Shown here piece by piece: positions 1 through 10,104 of a stretch of DNA of 64,000 bases. Source of the DNA: Ricordea florida (taxonomy: Eukaryota; Cnidaria; Anthozoa; Corallimorpharia; Ricordeidae); the NCBI GenBank assembly GCA_949710005.1, contig OX453280.1:6311034-6375033 (forward strand), read 5' to 3'. The translations under genes and the position numbers were made by a program. The notes under the pieces are model-generated. The model made no database searches, was not told the origin of the DNA, and worked only from the letters and a program-made list of their open reading frames with translations. Every line of letters begins with the position of its first letter. Positions within the stretch are counted from its first letter, which is position 1.

Positions 1-35
1 ATGGATAGTGCCCGTCCGTGAAATTTTAAATAATT

Positions 36-2009
36 ATGGCTACTCGCTTCGCCGAAGTCAGCGAAGAAGATGTAACCATACTTGTGAATGAGGGAGTACC
101 CCAAAAAACGAAGGAGGCGACTTCGTATGCGGTTAAAGTTTTTGAAGGTAAGGAAACTTTTAACAGGAAATATTTGTTTCAGTTGAAAGTTACGATGGAT
201 TTGGCGAATTTAAAAAAAAAACACTCACCAAGAAAACATAATAAAAGTTAAATTCAATAATATTGTTTTTACCTTTAAGCATGGTCTAGAGAGAAAGGAA
301 TAACGGAAGAAAACATCGAAGAGTTTTCGCCAGAAAGACTTGCTGAAGTCCTTCGCAAATTTTACGTGGAGGCACGTACAGTTAGTGGACAACACTATTC
401 GCGAAACTCCATGAAAGCCATTCGAGCGGGTCTTGAACGGTATCTAACTCAAGCTCCACACAGGAAAGCATTTTCCATTATACGTGACAAAGTTTTTGTT
501 CCATCCAACGAGGCTTTAAGATCTTTCCAACCACCGATCGAGGAAGTCTTGTTTGGCTACTTTTCTAGCATATGGGATGCACGTATTAAAAAGAAATTTA
601 ACTACACCACCTTAGCTATGCGCCAATACATATATGCTAACAAAACCAATAGCAAAGCCATCTCCATTCAAGAGTTTGTTGACAAATTAATCGTTAAATA
701 TAATCTTGAAAATATTTATTAATTAGAACCAATACAGGAAGAGACCAACTCCTTCTCGAAATCTCGACAATATTAAATCAAGAAACTTTAATCTCGGAAA
801 ATATTTACGAAATATTGATTAGTAGCACAACCTGATAATATTCTAATTATAGACTAACTGACTTGCATTGTATATTTCAAAAGACTTACTATGTTCTAAA
901 ATAAATCAATGAGTAAAGGCAATGTAATATAATGTAGCGTAAGTAATGACTGCAAGTATATTAGCACAATCAGTAAGGAGATATTGTAACGTATTGAAAG
1001 CTATGTTTCTAAATAAAATTTTAATGCACGAAAAAAAAAAAAAAAAAAAAAAAAAAACGAGGCTTTAAATTCCCACCTAAAGTGTTTGGCGAAGACGGGG
1101 GTGTTGTCATCAACAAAACACAAGCAAGCCCTTGAGCGCGAAGATGTGGAGCAGTTGTTTGCAGCGAAGCAGTTGGGAAACGACACTCCTGAAAGTCTTG
1201 TTCAGACTGCTTGGTTCTATCTAATGCTCTACTTTGGCAGGCGAGGCCGAGAAAACCAGAGAAATATGGTACAGGAAGATATTGTTTTCGGAAAAACGGC
1301 AAACGGCATGGAATATATTGCTCTTAGAGAGCGAGCTACAAAAAATCATGCTGGCGGCCTCCGTGACAACGAAGATAACTCGCAAGCCATAATGTGTGAG
1401 TGGCCAGATAATCCGGAAAGATGTCCAGTCAGATGAAAGAAGTATTTGCAGAAGCGAAACCCCAACTGCCCAGCCCTGTGGCAAAAGGCAAGAAATTACA
1501 GCACCGGCAAGTTTAATGAAAGCGACGCGGTGTGGTACTGCAATGTCCCTTTAGGGAAAAACACCTTGGATAATTTACTGGGCCGCATGAGTAAGAAAGC
1601 TGGTCTGTCTACTCACTTCACATCCCACTGTATTCGGGCAACATCACTAACCATCCTCAAAGCAGCCGGCCTGGAGAATTCAAGAGTAAGAAGTGTTACT
1701 GGCCACAAAAGTGATGCCTCAATCGAGTCATACCACGAAAGACCGACAATTCAACAACAGGTGCAGTCCTCGGCAATATTTAGCAATTTTGTGGCTCCGT
1801 TGACAGCGAGTCAAGCTATTGCACCGCTCAGAGTCAATGCTCCGTTACGAAGTCCTCTTGGATCACTGCAGCAAAACCAGAGCCAGGACGAAATTCATTG
1901 CATCAATCAACAGTCCAATGTCGGCCCTCAACAAACCAACGCGGCCCAGAACTTTTCATCGGGTACTTTTCAAAACTGTACTTTCAATTTTTATGGACAG
2001 TCTGCCTAA
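36..2009 (+). pseudogene. DUF3504 / Crypton-type tyrosine recombinase gene, interrupted
   Basis: A two-exon gene. Exon 1 (36-147) starts MATRFAEVSEEDV and ends in a GT donor; exon 2 starts at 280 after a pyrimidine-rich AG acceptor, in matching phase 1. The N-terminal part (SREKGITEENIEEFSPERL) and the later region with YFGRRGREN, TSHCIRAT, TGHKSD and SYHERP give the R, HxxR, H and Y pattern of tyrosine recombinases, as in the DUF3504 family related to Crypton transposons. Such enzymes cut and rejoin DNA through a tyrosine; many animal copies are domesticated. Two defects are visible: a poly(A)-tailed insertion at 520-1068, and one in-frame TGA at 1434-1436. Reading resumes in the same frame on both sides of each. 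It is either a recently inactivated mobile element or a decayed domesticated gene; the sequence does not decide which. Confidence 0.75.
520..1056 (+). pseudogene. Processed retrocopy (3' end of an unknown mRNA) with poly(A) tail
   Basis: The sequence between two copies of AACGAGGCTTTAA (507-519 and 1056-1068) ends in a run of 27 A (1031-1057). An AATAAA signal lies 14 nt before the run, at 1012-1017. This is the signature of a reverse-transcribed, polyadenylated transcript inserted by non-LTR machinery, with a 13-bp target duplication. The left part stays open to a stop at 720 (a tail ending VDKLIVKYNLENIY), followed by about 300 nt of 3' UTR-like sequence. I do not recognise the protein. The insert plus one duplication is 549 nt, a multiple of three, so it leaves the frame of the host recombinase unchanged but adds a stop. 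Confidence 0.7.
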
Positions 2010-2211
2010 AAAGACGTCTGAAAAGTAGTCTTCCGAAGTCTTTTGTAAAACACTCTATGTTAAAGTTCATGTGTTAAGGTTGTCATTTTTTCAAAATGAA
2101 CGGTTTGACGGCCACGAGGTTAGGCAGGTCGGAAAAACACTGTGAATTTTGTGACAGTTATACCGTGTTTTTTAGCCAATGTACTTTGCGAATTGACAGG
2201 CTATACGCATG

Positions 2212-2217
2212 AATAAA
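2212..2217 (+). terminator. Candidate polyadenylation signal AATAAA of the recombinase gene
   Basis: AATAAA about 200 nt after the stop codon of the DUF3504 gene. The position is reasonable for a short 3' UTR; no other evidence. Confidence 0.35.
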
Positions 2218-2326
2218 TATTTGACTGATCTGCATTTCATGGGTTTTGATTGTAGTTTTTTAACTGGCGCGCGGAAGAAAATTTAGTGGCGAACAATAAA
2301 GACAATAGGGGCAACTATCAGACCGA

Positions 2327-2502
2327 TACGAATTTTTTTTACTACGTGTGAAAATGTCACAATTGGACCTTCCTTCTGCCTTCTTCTTTGCATGAATTTT
2401 TTTTCTTGGCATTTTCCCTTGCATGAATTTTTTTTTGGTTTCTTTCGCCACCCCCCCCCCCCCCCCCACCTCCCCATCACTTTTCTAATGGTCCGTCCCT
2501 AA
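2327..2502 (+). mobile_element. MITE of the GGACGGACC family, left end missing (copy 1)
   Basis: The right terminus CACTTTTCTAATGGTCCGTC matches the ends of two fuller copies at 11,424-11,713 and 11,858-12,040. The interior has runs such as GCATGAATTTTTTTT and a C-tract. The left inverted terminus seen in the other copies is absent here. Confidence 0.65.
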
Positions 2503-2519
2503 ATACTGCAAATCCTCCA

Positions 2520-2770
2520 CCATGAATAAAGTTGTCAGCCGATAAGTTCTTAAGTCTATCCACCACCAAAACTTGTCAACATAAAAATCCTTCTCCTCCA
2601 TATTACCTACATTTAAACGTTGCTTGATACTTTCTGATGCAACCATTCCCTTTGAATAAACCCGGTTTGGTACACCATCGATATCAATGTGGACTGAAGT
2701 AATACGTGGATTAACAAATTGTTCACTAACCCTCTGTCCACCACTATGTTTATTAGTAAATAAACATAAT
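2520..2770 (-). pseudogene. Possible Polinton-like structural protein fragment
   Basis: One minus-strand frame stays open across this stretch. It has a protein-like run containing FVNPRITSVHIDIDG, PNRVYSKGM and KFWWWIDLRTYR. This pattern of strand-rich, aromatic segments resembles, from memory, structural proteins found in Polinton/adintovirus-like elements. The DNA polymerase fragments a few kb away fit that context. No start codon or complete domain is visible, so this is a tentative assignment; it could be any decayed mobile gene. Confidence 0.25.
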
Positions 2771-2947
2771 ATATACCAGTCATTGAACGTCTGGCCATGA
2801 TATTGATGTGCTCGTTAATTATACTATCATTATTCATGGATATAGTCCTAGTCTTGAGCAGGTTCATATTTTCATAGTAAAATCCTTTGCCAACTTGATA
2901 TACCGACAACGCCTGACCAGCTAGATAATCACTGGATATACATCATT

Positions 2948-3247
2948 AGTATAAAAACTCAGGTGATTATACAAAATCGCGCGCTCTGATTGGTTCGCTA
3001 TCTCGGATTATCAGCCGATAATCACCTCGACGAACAAAATGGCTGCCAGTCGTTCGCGCGCTTTTGATGAAATAAAACTTTTTCGTGTTGTAAAATGCTT
3101 TTCTTATCTTTTTTGAAATAATCACCTGTGTATTTATACTAAAACAATTATTCGCCTCAGGCTCAGTGATTCTTGGTGAATATTCACCTCGACTTCGTCT
3201 CGGTGAATATTCACCGAGAATCACTTCGCCTTCGGCGAATAATTGTT
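2948..3247. mobile_element. Composite MITE: CAGGTGATT element plus AACAATTATTCG hairpin (copy 1)
   Basis: Two adjoining inverted-repeat units. The first (2948-3141) runs from TAGTATAAAAACTCAGGTGA to AATCACCTGTG...ATACTA. The second (3143-3247) is a long hairpin bounded by AACAATTATTCGCCT and its complement. The same pair occurs at 20,545-20,819 and 47,884-48,150. The first unit holds CGCGCGCTCTGATTGGTT (a CCAAT box in reverse) and an ATGGCTGCC motif. Confidence 0.75.
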
Positions 3248-3515
3248 AAATATTCTATTTCAAGATTATTTATTTGGCAAGTGGGAGGTTTGGTTGCATT
3301 TGAGTATACAACAATATCAGCTACTGGAGCTAATGTAAGCTCAGACCTAATAAAAGTGGATGCTGCAGTGCCTTGGGATAAAATACCCTATGATCTGTTA
3401 GAATAGGGTGATCAAGTGGAGTGCACTATTTAGTACAATATATACGCGAGAACGTATTTTCGTCAGCATTTGTTGTGGCTGCATTCTTTGCCCCCAGTCC
3501 TAAGCGCTATTTACA

Positions 3516-3640
3516 GTGAATCTGTGCCCAAAATCTTGCCTATTAAATAATCCAAAAAGTCATAATAAAATTCTAACATTCTTAACTTTGCTAGTTGATA
3601 TACTGAAATCCCGCATTGATATTAATCTCTTGCTTTCGCA
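3516..3640 (-). pseudogene. Third fragment of the polymerase-associated repeat
   Basis: About 110 nt starting CCCAAAATCTTGCCTATTAA matches 7,230-7,330, which sits just downstream (minus sense) of a DNA polymerase B fragment. It is therefore a third, very short copy of the same Polinton-like region, left next to the 3' end of a non-LTR fragment. Confidence 0.45.
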
Positions 3641-3647
3641 CTTGTAC

Positions 3648-5380
3648 ATACATACATACATACATACCTTGTTACTTTATTTAAGGTATCATAAGAAATA
3701 AACGATACAAATAATACCCTAAAAAGGTTGACCCTATGTAAACTTCCAAAGATAAAAATTAAAAATAATATTATATGCTTATGAATAAAACCTAAGATCT
3801 GAGATGGATAAAATCCTAAGAAATTAAATACGCATGCACGATTTAAGAGCTATTTTAAAACGTCTTGAATTTCTTATCTCAACAACATTGGCGGGCAGGT
3901 CATTCCATTCACGAATAATTTTAACAAAGAAAGAGTATTTATAACAATTGCAGTTAGCCGATTTAACTTGCAGTTTGTAGTTGTGATTGGACCTGGTACG
4001 TTTTGAAGCAAACTCAAAAAAATCGGAAAAACAAAGGCTATTCAATCCGAATACAAGTTTATAGCAGGAAAAATATAGCCTTCTAGCAGTCAACTGCGAC
4101 CATCGTAACATTTCGCAGCGATCTTCGTGCGACATCTCTCCCCTTCGCTGACCTAAGGCCAATCGAGAAGCTCTTCTCTGAACTTTCTCAAAGAGAACAA
4201 TATTCTTAACTAGGTAAGGGCACCATACAGGGGAAGCGTACTCGAGGATTGGTCTCACAAGAGCCTTGTACAGTGTGGAAAAGATTTCCTTGTTTACAGA
4301 ACCGATTGTTCGCTTGATTAGACCAAGAACTTTATTGGCCTTATTGACAACCTCAACAACGTGTAAAGACCACGAGAGGTCATGCGAGATTGTGATGCCG
4401 AGGTCCTTTACAGAACTCACTGAGCTTAGACGTTCTCCAAGGGGGACAAGGGAGTAATGTGGGACAGGTTTATCACGATTATGTGTAGCTCGCATAATTT
4501 CACATTTCTTCGCATTGAAGTTTAACTGCCAGACCTCAGACCAATTTCTAAGGTGGAATAAGTCGGACTGAAGGATGCTTGTGTCTCTAGCTATGTCGGA
4601 GATCTCTCTGTAAACCTTGGTATCATCTGCATACAGTTTAACCGTTGATGATGTTACATTTGAAACACTGTCTATTAATTTCTCGTTTCCCACGGACAAC
4701 CTAAGGTAGCTTATGTTTCCGTCACGCTCTTGTTAATTTCCTTTTAAGGCTTTAGTTACTTGTTTTCTCATATTACGCATGTATGACAGCCACGAGTCTT
4801 CTGCGAGCTACTGGTGATTTTCCTTTGGCTATCGGTCCTGCAAAGAATTGTCTATCTACTTTAAACTGCCTATTGACTTAGGAGCTTACCAAAGTAAGTG
4901 TATCATGTTTTGTAACACGTGCCTTCTACATTGTTCGTTAAGTCAGTTTCTTTGCATCTATAGCTAATCGCACATTTGCTAATTTTGCTTTTATTTGTTT
5001 CTATTTGACTTGTAGTTCGAACCACGCTCAAGCACGCTCAATCACGCTCAACCACGCTCTATCAAGTTCTACTACACTAAATCACGCGCTACCACTTGTT
5101 ATAGCTACAGTGACATTAAAATTATTGGAATCGACGGCGTACGTTCGTTTATAAAGGTGCTAAGGCTAAACGCTATCCCTGTGGTTCCCTAAGGACAACA
5201 GATGAAATACCTGACGAGATGTCATTCACGTATAAAATGAATAAGACGGGTCCGAGGATTGTTCCTTGGTGTACTCCAGATAAACCTAGAGACCAGGAGG
5301 AGCAAGTACCACGCAGGACGACGCGTTGCATCCGACCGGTTAATTTGTAATGTCTGTAATTCATAAACATCGTCTATCTC
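3648..5380 (-). pseudogene. Non-LTR retrotransposon reverse transcriptase fragment
   Basis: On the minus strand, GVHQGTILGPVLFILYVNDI (5,173-5,370) is RT palm sequence. It continues after an insertion into VKLYADDTKVY, where YADD is the catalytic motif, and then into a long C-terminal region with NFNAKKCEIM, KDLGITISHDLSW, LYKALVRPILEYASPVW and REWNDLP (3,824-4,699). This order is typical of CR1/L2/Jockey-group elements. The 3' end carries a TATG-type microsatellite tail (3,648-3,668), a usual terminus for such elements. The 5' part (endonuclease and first half of RT) is missing, and the reading frame shifts across the insertion, so the fragment is dead. Confidence 0.8.
4701..5192. mobile_element. 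492-bp insertion in the RT fragment, flanked by GGACAAC
   Basis: The RT reading is broken between NDISSGISSVV and the YADD segment. GGACAAC occurs at both edges (4,694-4,700 and 5,193-5,199), which suggests a 7-bp target duplication. The insert starts CTAAGGTAGC and ends GGTTCCCTAA. Near 5,030-5,065 it contains four imperfect tandem copies of CACGCTCAA. No coding potential was seen. The class is unknown. Confidence 0.5.
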
Positions 5381-5738
5381 TTCTAGATTTACCTACACAG
5401 TACCTACACAGCCCATATATGGGAGTAACCCCCCCCCCCCGCCTTCGAAGTATGCAGTTCTGAATGCTTTGTCTACTTTATCTTCACTGTTGGTAAACGT
5501 TGTGATGACATGGCCTTTAAGAGTTTCTATCATCTTGCCATAAAAACTATTTCCCTCCAACTTGAAGGAATCACCCAAGAGATTAAGATCTGGATTATTA
5601 TCGTCACCCCGTCTAGCATTACAAACCTCTTCGAGAAGACAGCGGAAGGGTCGGTATGCAGCATACTTTAGATATTTGTTAATACCTGTCACTTCTAGTC
5701 CGTGGTTAAGATATTAAATCAAGACTGGTGAATATGCT

Positions 5739-5868
5739 GTGGTTCAATTTTATGCTTGGTTTAATTTTATTTCCGTTTGTTTTTTTGGTATGCTAATGTG
5801 TGATAATGAGTTTGAAACAAAGGAAAATAAAATTTAAACCAAGGATAAAATTGAACCACAACATATCT
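5739..5868. mobile_element. Short hairpin MITE inside polymerase copy B
   Basis: TGTGGTTCAATTTTAT at the left is mirrored by ATAAAATTGAACCACA at the right; the arms are about 45 bp with few mismatches. The related copy near 7,656-7,732 has only the left half. Confidence 0.6.
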
Positions 5869-6662
5869 AACAAGGTTTATTAGCCTTTGTTACACCAAGC
5901 ACTTACTATCCGCAAGGGCTGTTCGTCCAGTTGATTCTCGATATTGTTCCATCTGGAACTAGATCTTCGAGTACACTATCGACCACAAATAAGGGTGAGA
6001 ATTCACTTAACTTATCTCAGAGTAGTCTGTCGGGCACGTGGATGTCAACTTGCACAAATCCAAATCGCTCACCACTGCGTATTTTCCCGCACAGATCCTG
6101 CATTGTTGTTATCTCTTGGGGTGAGTCCACTTCAACATATTTTTCTTTTTAATTCCCACATGGCATATCAAAGACTGAGCAGTATAATTATAGACTGTTT
6201 GCGTCATAGCCAACTAAAGAGTTACAGGTCTTTTGCTTTAGAAATTTATGATGTGTAATGGTTGTTATACCACTTTTAGCGTATCTAGTAAAGACCATGT
6301 TCGGTCCCCTAACCATGCCTGTTCGTAATAACTCGAAGGCTTTATCTTTCGAACAAACGGCGCATTTTTTGTCGGGTTTCGGTACAAGCTTCGCGACGCT
6401 TCTCGGTACATTCGTCGCTACACTTGATATGATAACAAGGTTGCCCTGGAGCGTATAATTCAGGCTCATCTCTCTTTCTTAGTTTTATAGCTTTGTTAAC
6501 TGAGTACATAATTCATAGAAATACCTGGAATACTTACTGCGTCTCTCAGCATATCTATCTTATCTGGGTAGTACTGTTCTCTAGTTTTTGTTAGGGCTTC
6601 CACAAAAGGGATGACATCCACTAGATTGTACTGTCGAAGCCAATCTTTCTTAGTAACACAGC

Positions 6663-6709
6663 CGTAACCGAATTTTATGAGCGTGGCACGCTCATAAAAT
6701 TCGGTTACG
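6663..6709. repeat. Perfect 23-bp inverted repeat with 1-nt spacer
   Basis: CGTAACCGAATTTTATGAGC continues to GTG and is followed, after one base, by the exact complement ending CGGTTACG. The homologous place in the second polymerase copy (near 8,275-8,305) has only one arm, so the inversion arose locally. Confidence 0.8.
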
Positions 6710-6983
6710 AAGTTTTCGTATTCTTCGGGGGTTATGTTTATTCCGCCAATACGACTTGTCTAAAAGTCTTCGTATTTTACAAGACCGGCATGATTTAGCT
6801 TTTCATAGTGAAAACAAATACGGGGATATAGACGGACTCCTCTAGACGGCCCAAACCAGTTTGTCAAAAAAACATTGTTTAATGCTGCACTCTCAGTCTA
6901 TGTTGGTGTAAAAGGTGCTAACCCATTTTTGAATACTCATATCGAAATTGAAGACATCCAGTGTTCTCATTATAAAGGGCCAT

Positions 6984-7217
6984 TCAAGTGAGTCGAAAGC
7001 CAAAGTTTCTGAAGCCGTCTAGAGACACTAGAATGCCTGGGATGTTATGCCTCTTAGTATATTCCATAATGTCGATTATGAGGCGGATATTTTCCCCAAT
7101 ATAGCGCCCTTTTATAAACCCGGTTTGGTCTGAGTTTACTAGCTTTGGCAGCGAAGCTTCTATTCTCCTAGCTACGGCCTTAGTTGCTATCTTGGACAAC
7201 AGTGAATCTGTGTCCAT
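6984..7217 (-). pseudogene. L1/Tx1-like reverse transcriptase fragment
   Basis: The run DQTGFIKGRYIGENIRLIID followed by IMEYTKRHNIPGILVSLD is characteristic of the L1-type RT fingers/palm region, just before the first catalytic aspartate. Only about 75 residues survive. The fragment sits between the two polymerase B copies. Confidence 0.65.
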
Positions 7218-7289
7218 GTGAATGATAAGCCCAAAATCTTGCCTATTAAATAATCCAAGAAGTCATAATAAAATTCTAGCATTCTTAAC

Positions 7290-8400
7290 TTTGCTAGTTG
7301 AAATACTGAAATCTCGCATTGATATTCATCTCTCGCTTTCTCATTTGTAATTCATAAGCATCGTCCATCTCTTCTAGATCTTCGAAATATGCACTTCTAT
7401 ATGCTTTGTCTACTTTACCTTCACTGTTGGTTAACGTTGTGATGACATGGCCTTCAAGATTTTCTATCATCTTGCCATAAAAAGTATTTCCCTTCAACTT
7501 GAAGGAATCACCCAACAATCGCGCCAAGCATTACTAACCTCTTCGGGAAACCAGGGGAAGGGTCGGTGTGCAGTATGCTTTAGATATTTGTAAATAGCTG
7601 TTACTTCTAGTCCGTGGTTAAGATACCATTTCTGGACTGGTGTAGATGTTGTGGTTCAATTTTATCCTGGGTTTAAACTTTATTTTCGTTTATTTTTTTG
7701 GTATGCTAATGTATGATAATGAGTTTGAGGTGAGTCCACTTCAACATATTTTTCTTTTTAACTCCCACATGGCATATCCAAGCCTGAGCAGTATAATTAT
7801 AGACTGCGTCATAGCAAACTAAACTGACTTACAGGTCTTTGCCGGCTTTAGATATTTATGATGTCTAATGGTTGTTATACCACTTTCAGCGTATCTAGTA
7901 AAGACCATGCTCGGTCCCCTAACCATGCCTATTCGTAATAACTGGTAGGCTTTATCTTTCGAACAAACGGCGCACTTTTTGTCGGGTTTCGGTACAAGCT
8001 TCGCGACGCTTCTCGGTTCATTCGTCGCTACACTTAATATGATAACAAGGTTGCCCTGGAGCGTATAATTCAGGCTCATCTCTCTTTCTTTGTTTTATAG
8101 CTTTGTTAACTGAGTACATAATTCATAGAAATACCTGAAATACTTACTGCGTCTCTCAGCATATCTATCTTATCTGGATAGTACTGTTCTCTAGTTTTTG
8201 TTAGGGCTTCCACAAAAGGGATGACATCTACCAGGTTGTACTCTCGAAGCCAATCAGTTCATAGTAACACAGCCACGCTCATAAAATTCGGTTACGACGT
8301 TTTCGTATTTTCAGGGCTTATGTTTATTCCGCCAATAAGACTTGAGTAAAAGTCCTCGTATTTTATAGGACCGGCATGATTTAGCTTTTCATAGTTATCT
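7290..8400 (-). pseudogene. Polinton-like DNA polymerase B fragment, copy A
   Basis: Minus-strand GDSFKLKGNTFYGKMIE (7,294-7,527) is the KxxxNSxYG region. 7,819-8,079 repeats the CxxCSKDKA segment that precedes the palm motif. The DNA is a near copy of 5,440-6,660, including the run through CATCTCTCTTTCTT. Both copies are broken by frame changes. A single duplication of about 1-1.3 kb explains the pair. Confidence 0.6.
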
Positions 8401-8888
8401 AACCGGTATTTGTAGGGAAAAACAAGCTTTTCTACCGCACATCCCATTGACTTACACCATGCATCTAATCAGTGATAGCCCTGGAGCCAAGATGTTTCTG
8501 GCATCGAGTTTTCCGCGGTAAGGAACATATAGTTATTCTCACGTTTGGCCACTGAGATATAACCTTGGTTCTCACTAATACGTTTTACGAAATATCGCTT
8601 TATCATATTAATATCGTATTTACCGCTATTGAATCCTAGACCACGCACTTGACAAGCCCACCGATTTCACTTTTGGGTAGGCTATCAGGCCTGGGTATTG
8701 GACACTTATTACATATTTCCTCTTGTATTCTTTCAGCTCTCTCATTTACATCTAAAATAAACGCTTCGGATAAGCTTGCCTGGGTCTGAATTTTCTAAAA
8801 AGGTTTGCTGGTTGGAAAAGTTATCGTGAACAGCCGCGCTTAGCGGTATATGTTGCTCGTTAAAAGTCAAGTCTTGTGTTTTAACAAC

Positions 8889-9330
8889 ATGGAGTCTTTC
8901 TTAAATAGCTTCGAAATCATAAACGTTGAAGTAAGGGTAAGGAACAAATTTTTTCTCCAACTTTTTTTTACTACATTCTAGGTTTTGGCACTCCCACACC
9001 GAAATAACTTTGTAACCTATTCCTCTAATCTTATTGTCGATATCCAATGTTTCGATATATATCTTGTACTTCAGTCCTAGTAGCACCTAGAAAAGGGCAG
9101 CCATGCCATTTACATCCGTAGAACAGGTAGACAATATTAGGTTCGGGCTCGTACCCATCAACTAAGATCTCTTTGATACTTATATTAATAAATCGTTCAG
9201 CACCGTGTCCGCATAAAGCGTGATGAATGTGTTTAGTACATAATCGTTCGGACTGCCTCTCGATCCATCCACAGCCCTTATAACTACTAAACTGGTTGTT
9301 CGGGTAAAAAACTAGTTCTGAAGAGTTCAT
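8889..9330 (-). pseudogene. N-terminal / exonuclease part of the Polinton-like polymerase
   Basis: The minus strand reads DGYEPEPNIVYLFYGCKWHG (9,031-9,330). A second frame (8,901-9,086) then gives PYFNVYDFEAI, where DFE fits the ExoI DxE motif of family B polymerases. The cysteine/histidine-rich YGCKWHGCP motif is common at the start of Polinton-like and organellar-viral polymerases. The position upstream (minus sense) of the palm fragments is collinear with a real gene. Frames are broken. Confidence 0.55.
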
Positions 9331-9711
9331 AATATGTTTAAAATGTTTACCTTTACAGATTAATTTAGATTTTCCTCCATGGCATGAATGTTCATCTAGG
9401 TGTCTGAGTAAAGTCGAGTGTCCTGTGAATCTTTAATGACAACCTATTTATTCCCAATTATTGGTTAATAATTCTATATCTTTGACGTAGAAACAGTGTC
9501 CGTTATATAATCCAATATTAGCACATGGTATATGCCTGCTCTGAATTGGTTTTTTCCAAACACTTACTTCCAAACTGTCGTGTCTTTATTAGGTTCAAAA
9601 AGTCGGATGTTAATCTTAACTGTTTGGTTATATTTTTGAAATCAACTGACTTGGTTGCTCTAACTTCTACACTTTTGAGTTTCTGGTTTTTATAATAGAT
9701 TTAACGAATGG
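9331..9711. other. No gene recognised
   Basis: AT-rich sequence continuing from the polymerase debris. No motif, repeat or open frame that I could support. Confidence 0.5.
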
Positions 9712-9890
9712 TCTTTGCGAGCATTCGCGAGCAATGCGAGCAGGCGATTTTTTGGCGAGCACGAGCAGAGGTAAAAAAATTGCTTTGCGAGCATACGAGC
9801 AACTGCAAGAATTTAGGGAGCGCGAGCAAGCGAGCACTCGTTTAAATTTTGCGAGCAAATCGAGCAAAGGTAAAATTTTGCGAGCAGTTA
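9712..9890 (+). repeat. Irregular GCGAGCA-motif array
   Basis: The heptamer GCGAGCA and close variants (GCGAGCG, ACGAGCA, TCGAGCA) recur about 15 times in 180 nt with irregular spacing of roughly 7-25 nt. It is not a simple tandem repeat; spacers include short A/T runs. The stretch stays open as a Ser/Arg/Glu-rich frame, but that follows from the repeat. Confidence 0.7.
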
Positions 9891-10104
9891 AAAATTTTAA
9901 TGGACCATTCATCACTCCTTATAATAGCTGCGGTTACACTAGCCATGTTGCCCTGGCGTAAGTGGCTTTTTCCCGCAGGGAAGCAATGTTTTGTGTGTAA
10001 CCGATCTCCCCTAAAGTGAAATTGCCTCCGGAAAATTTTCATGGATACGTCAAAAGAACAAAAGAATTGCCCATGACAGTTCCAGATGTAAGTCTTATGG
10101 TTAA

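Larger units (their letters stand above)
5393..6790 (-). pseudogene. Polinton-like DNA polymerase B fragment, copy B
   Basis: Minus-strand fragments carry polymerase family B motifs. KLEGNSFYGKMIE (5,393-5,692) matches the KxxxNSxYG motif, and VGYDANSL (6,188-6,469) matches the DxxSLY palm motif, preceded by a CxxC pair. Polymerases of this protein-primed type replicate Polinton/Maverick elements and some DNA viruses. The order on the minus strand is correct (palm motif first), but the pieces are in different frames and interrupted by a MITE. Segments of this copy match 7,290-8,400 closely, so the region has been duplicated. No intact enzyme remains. Confidence 0.6.

Noticed and set aside
1001-1302. 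Frames with poly-Phe opposite the 27-A tail
   Set aside because: Antisense artefacts of the poly(A) tail and recombinase coding strand.
9712-9890. GCGAGCA array as a CRISPR array
   Set aside because: The repeats are only 7 nt, spacing is irregular, there are no cas-like genes, and the context is a eukaryotic genome.
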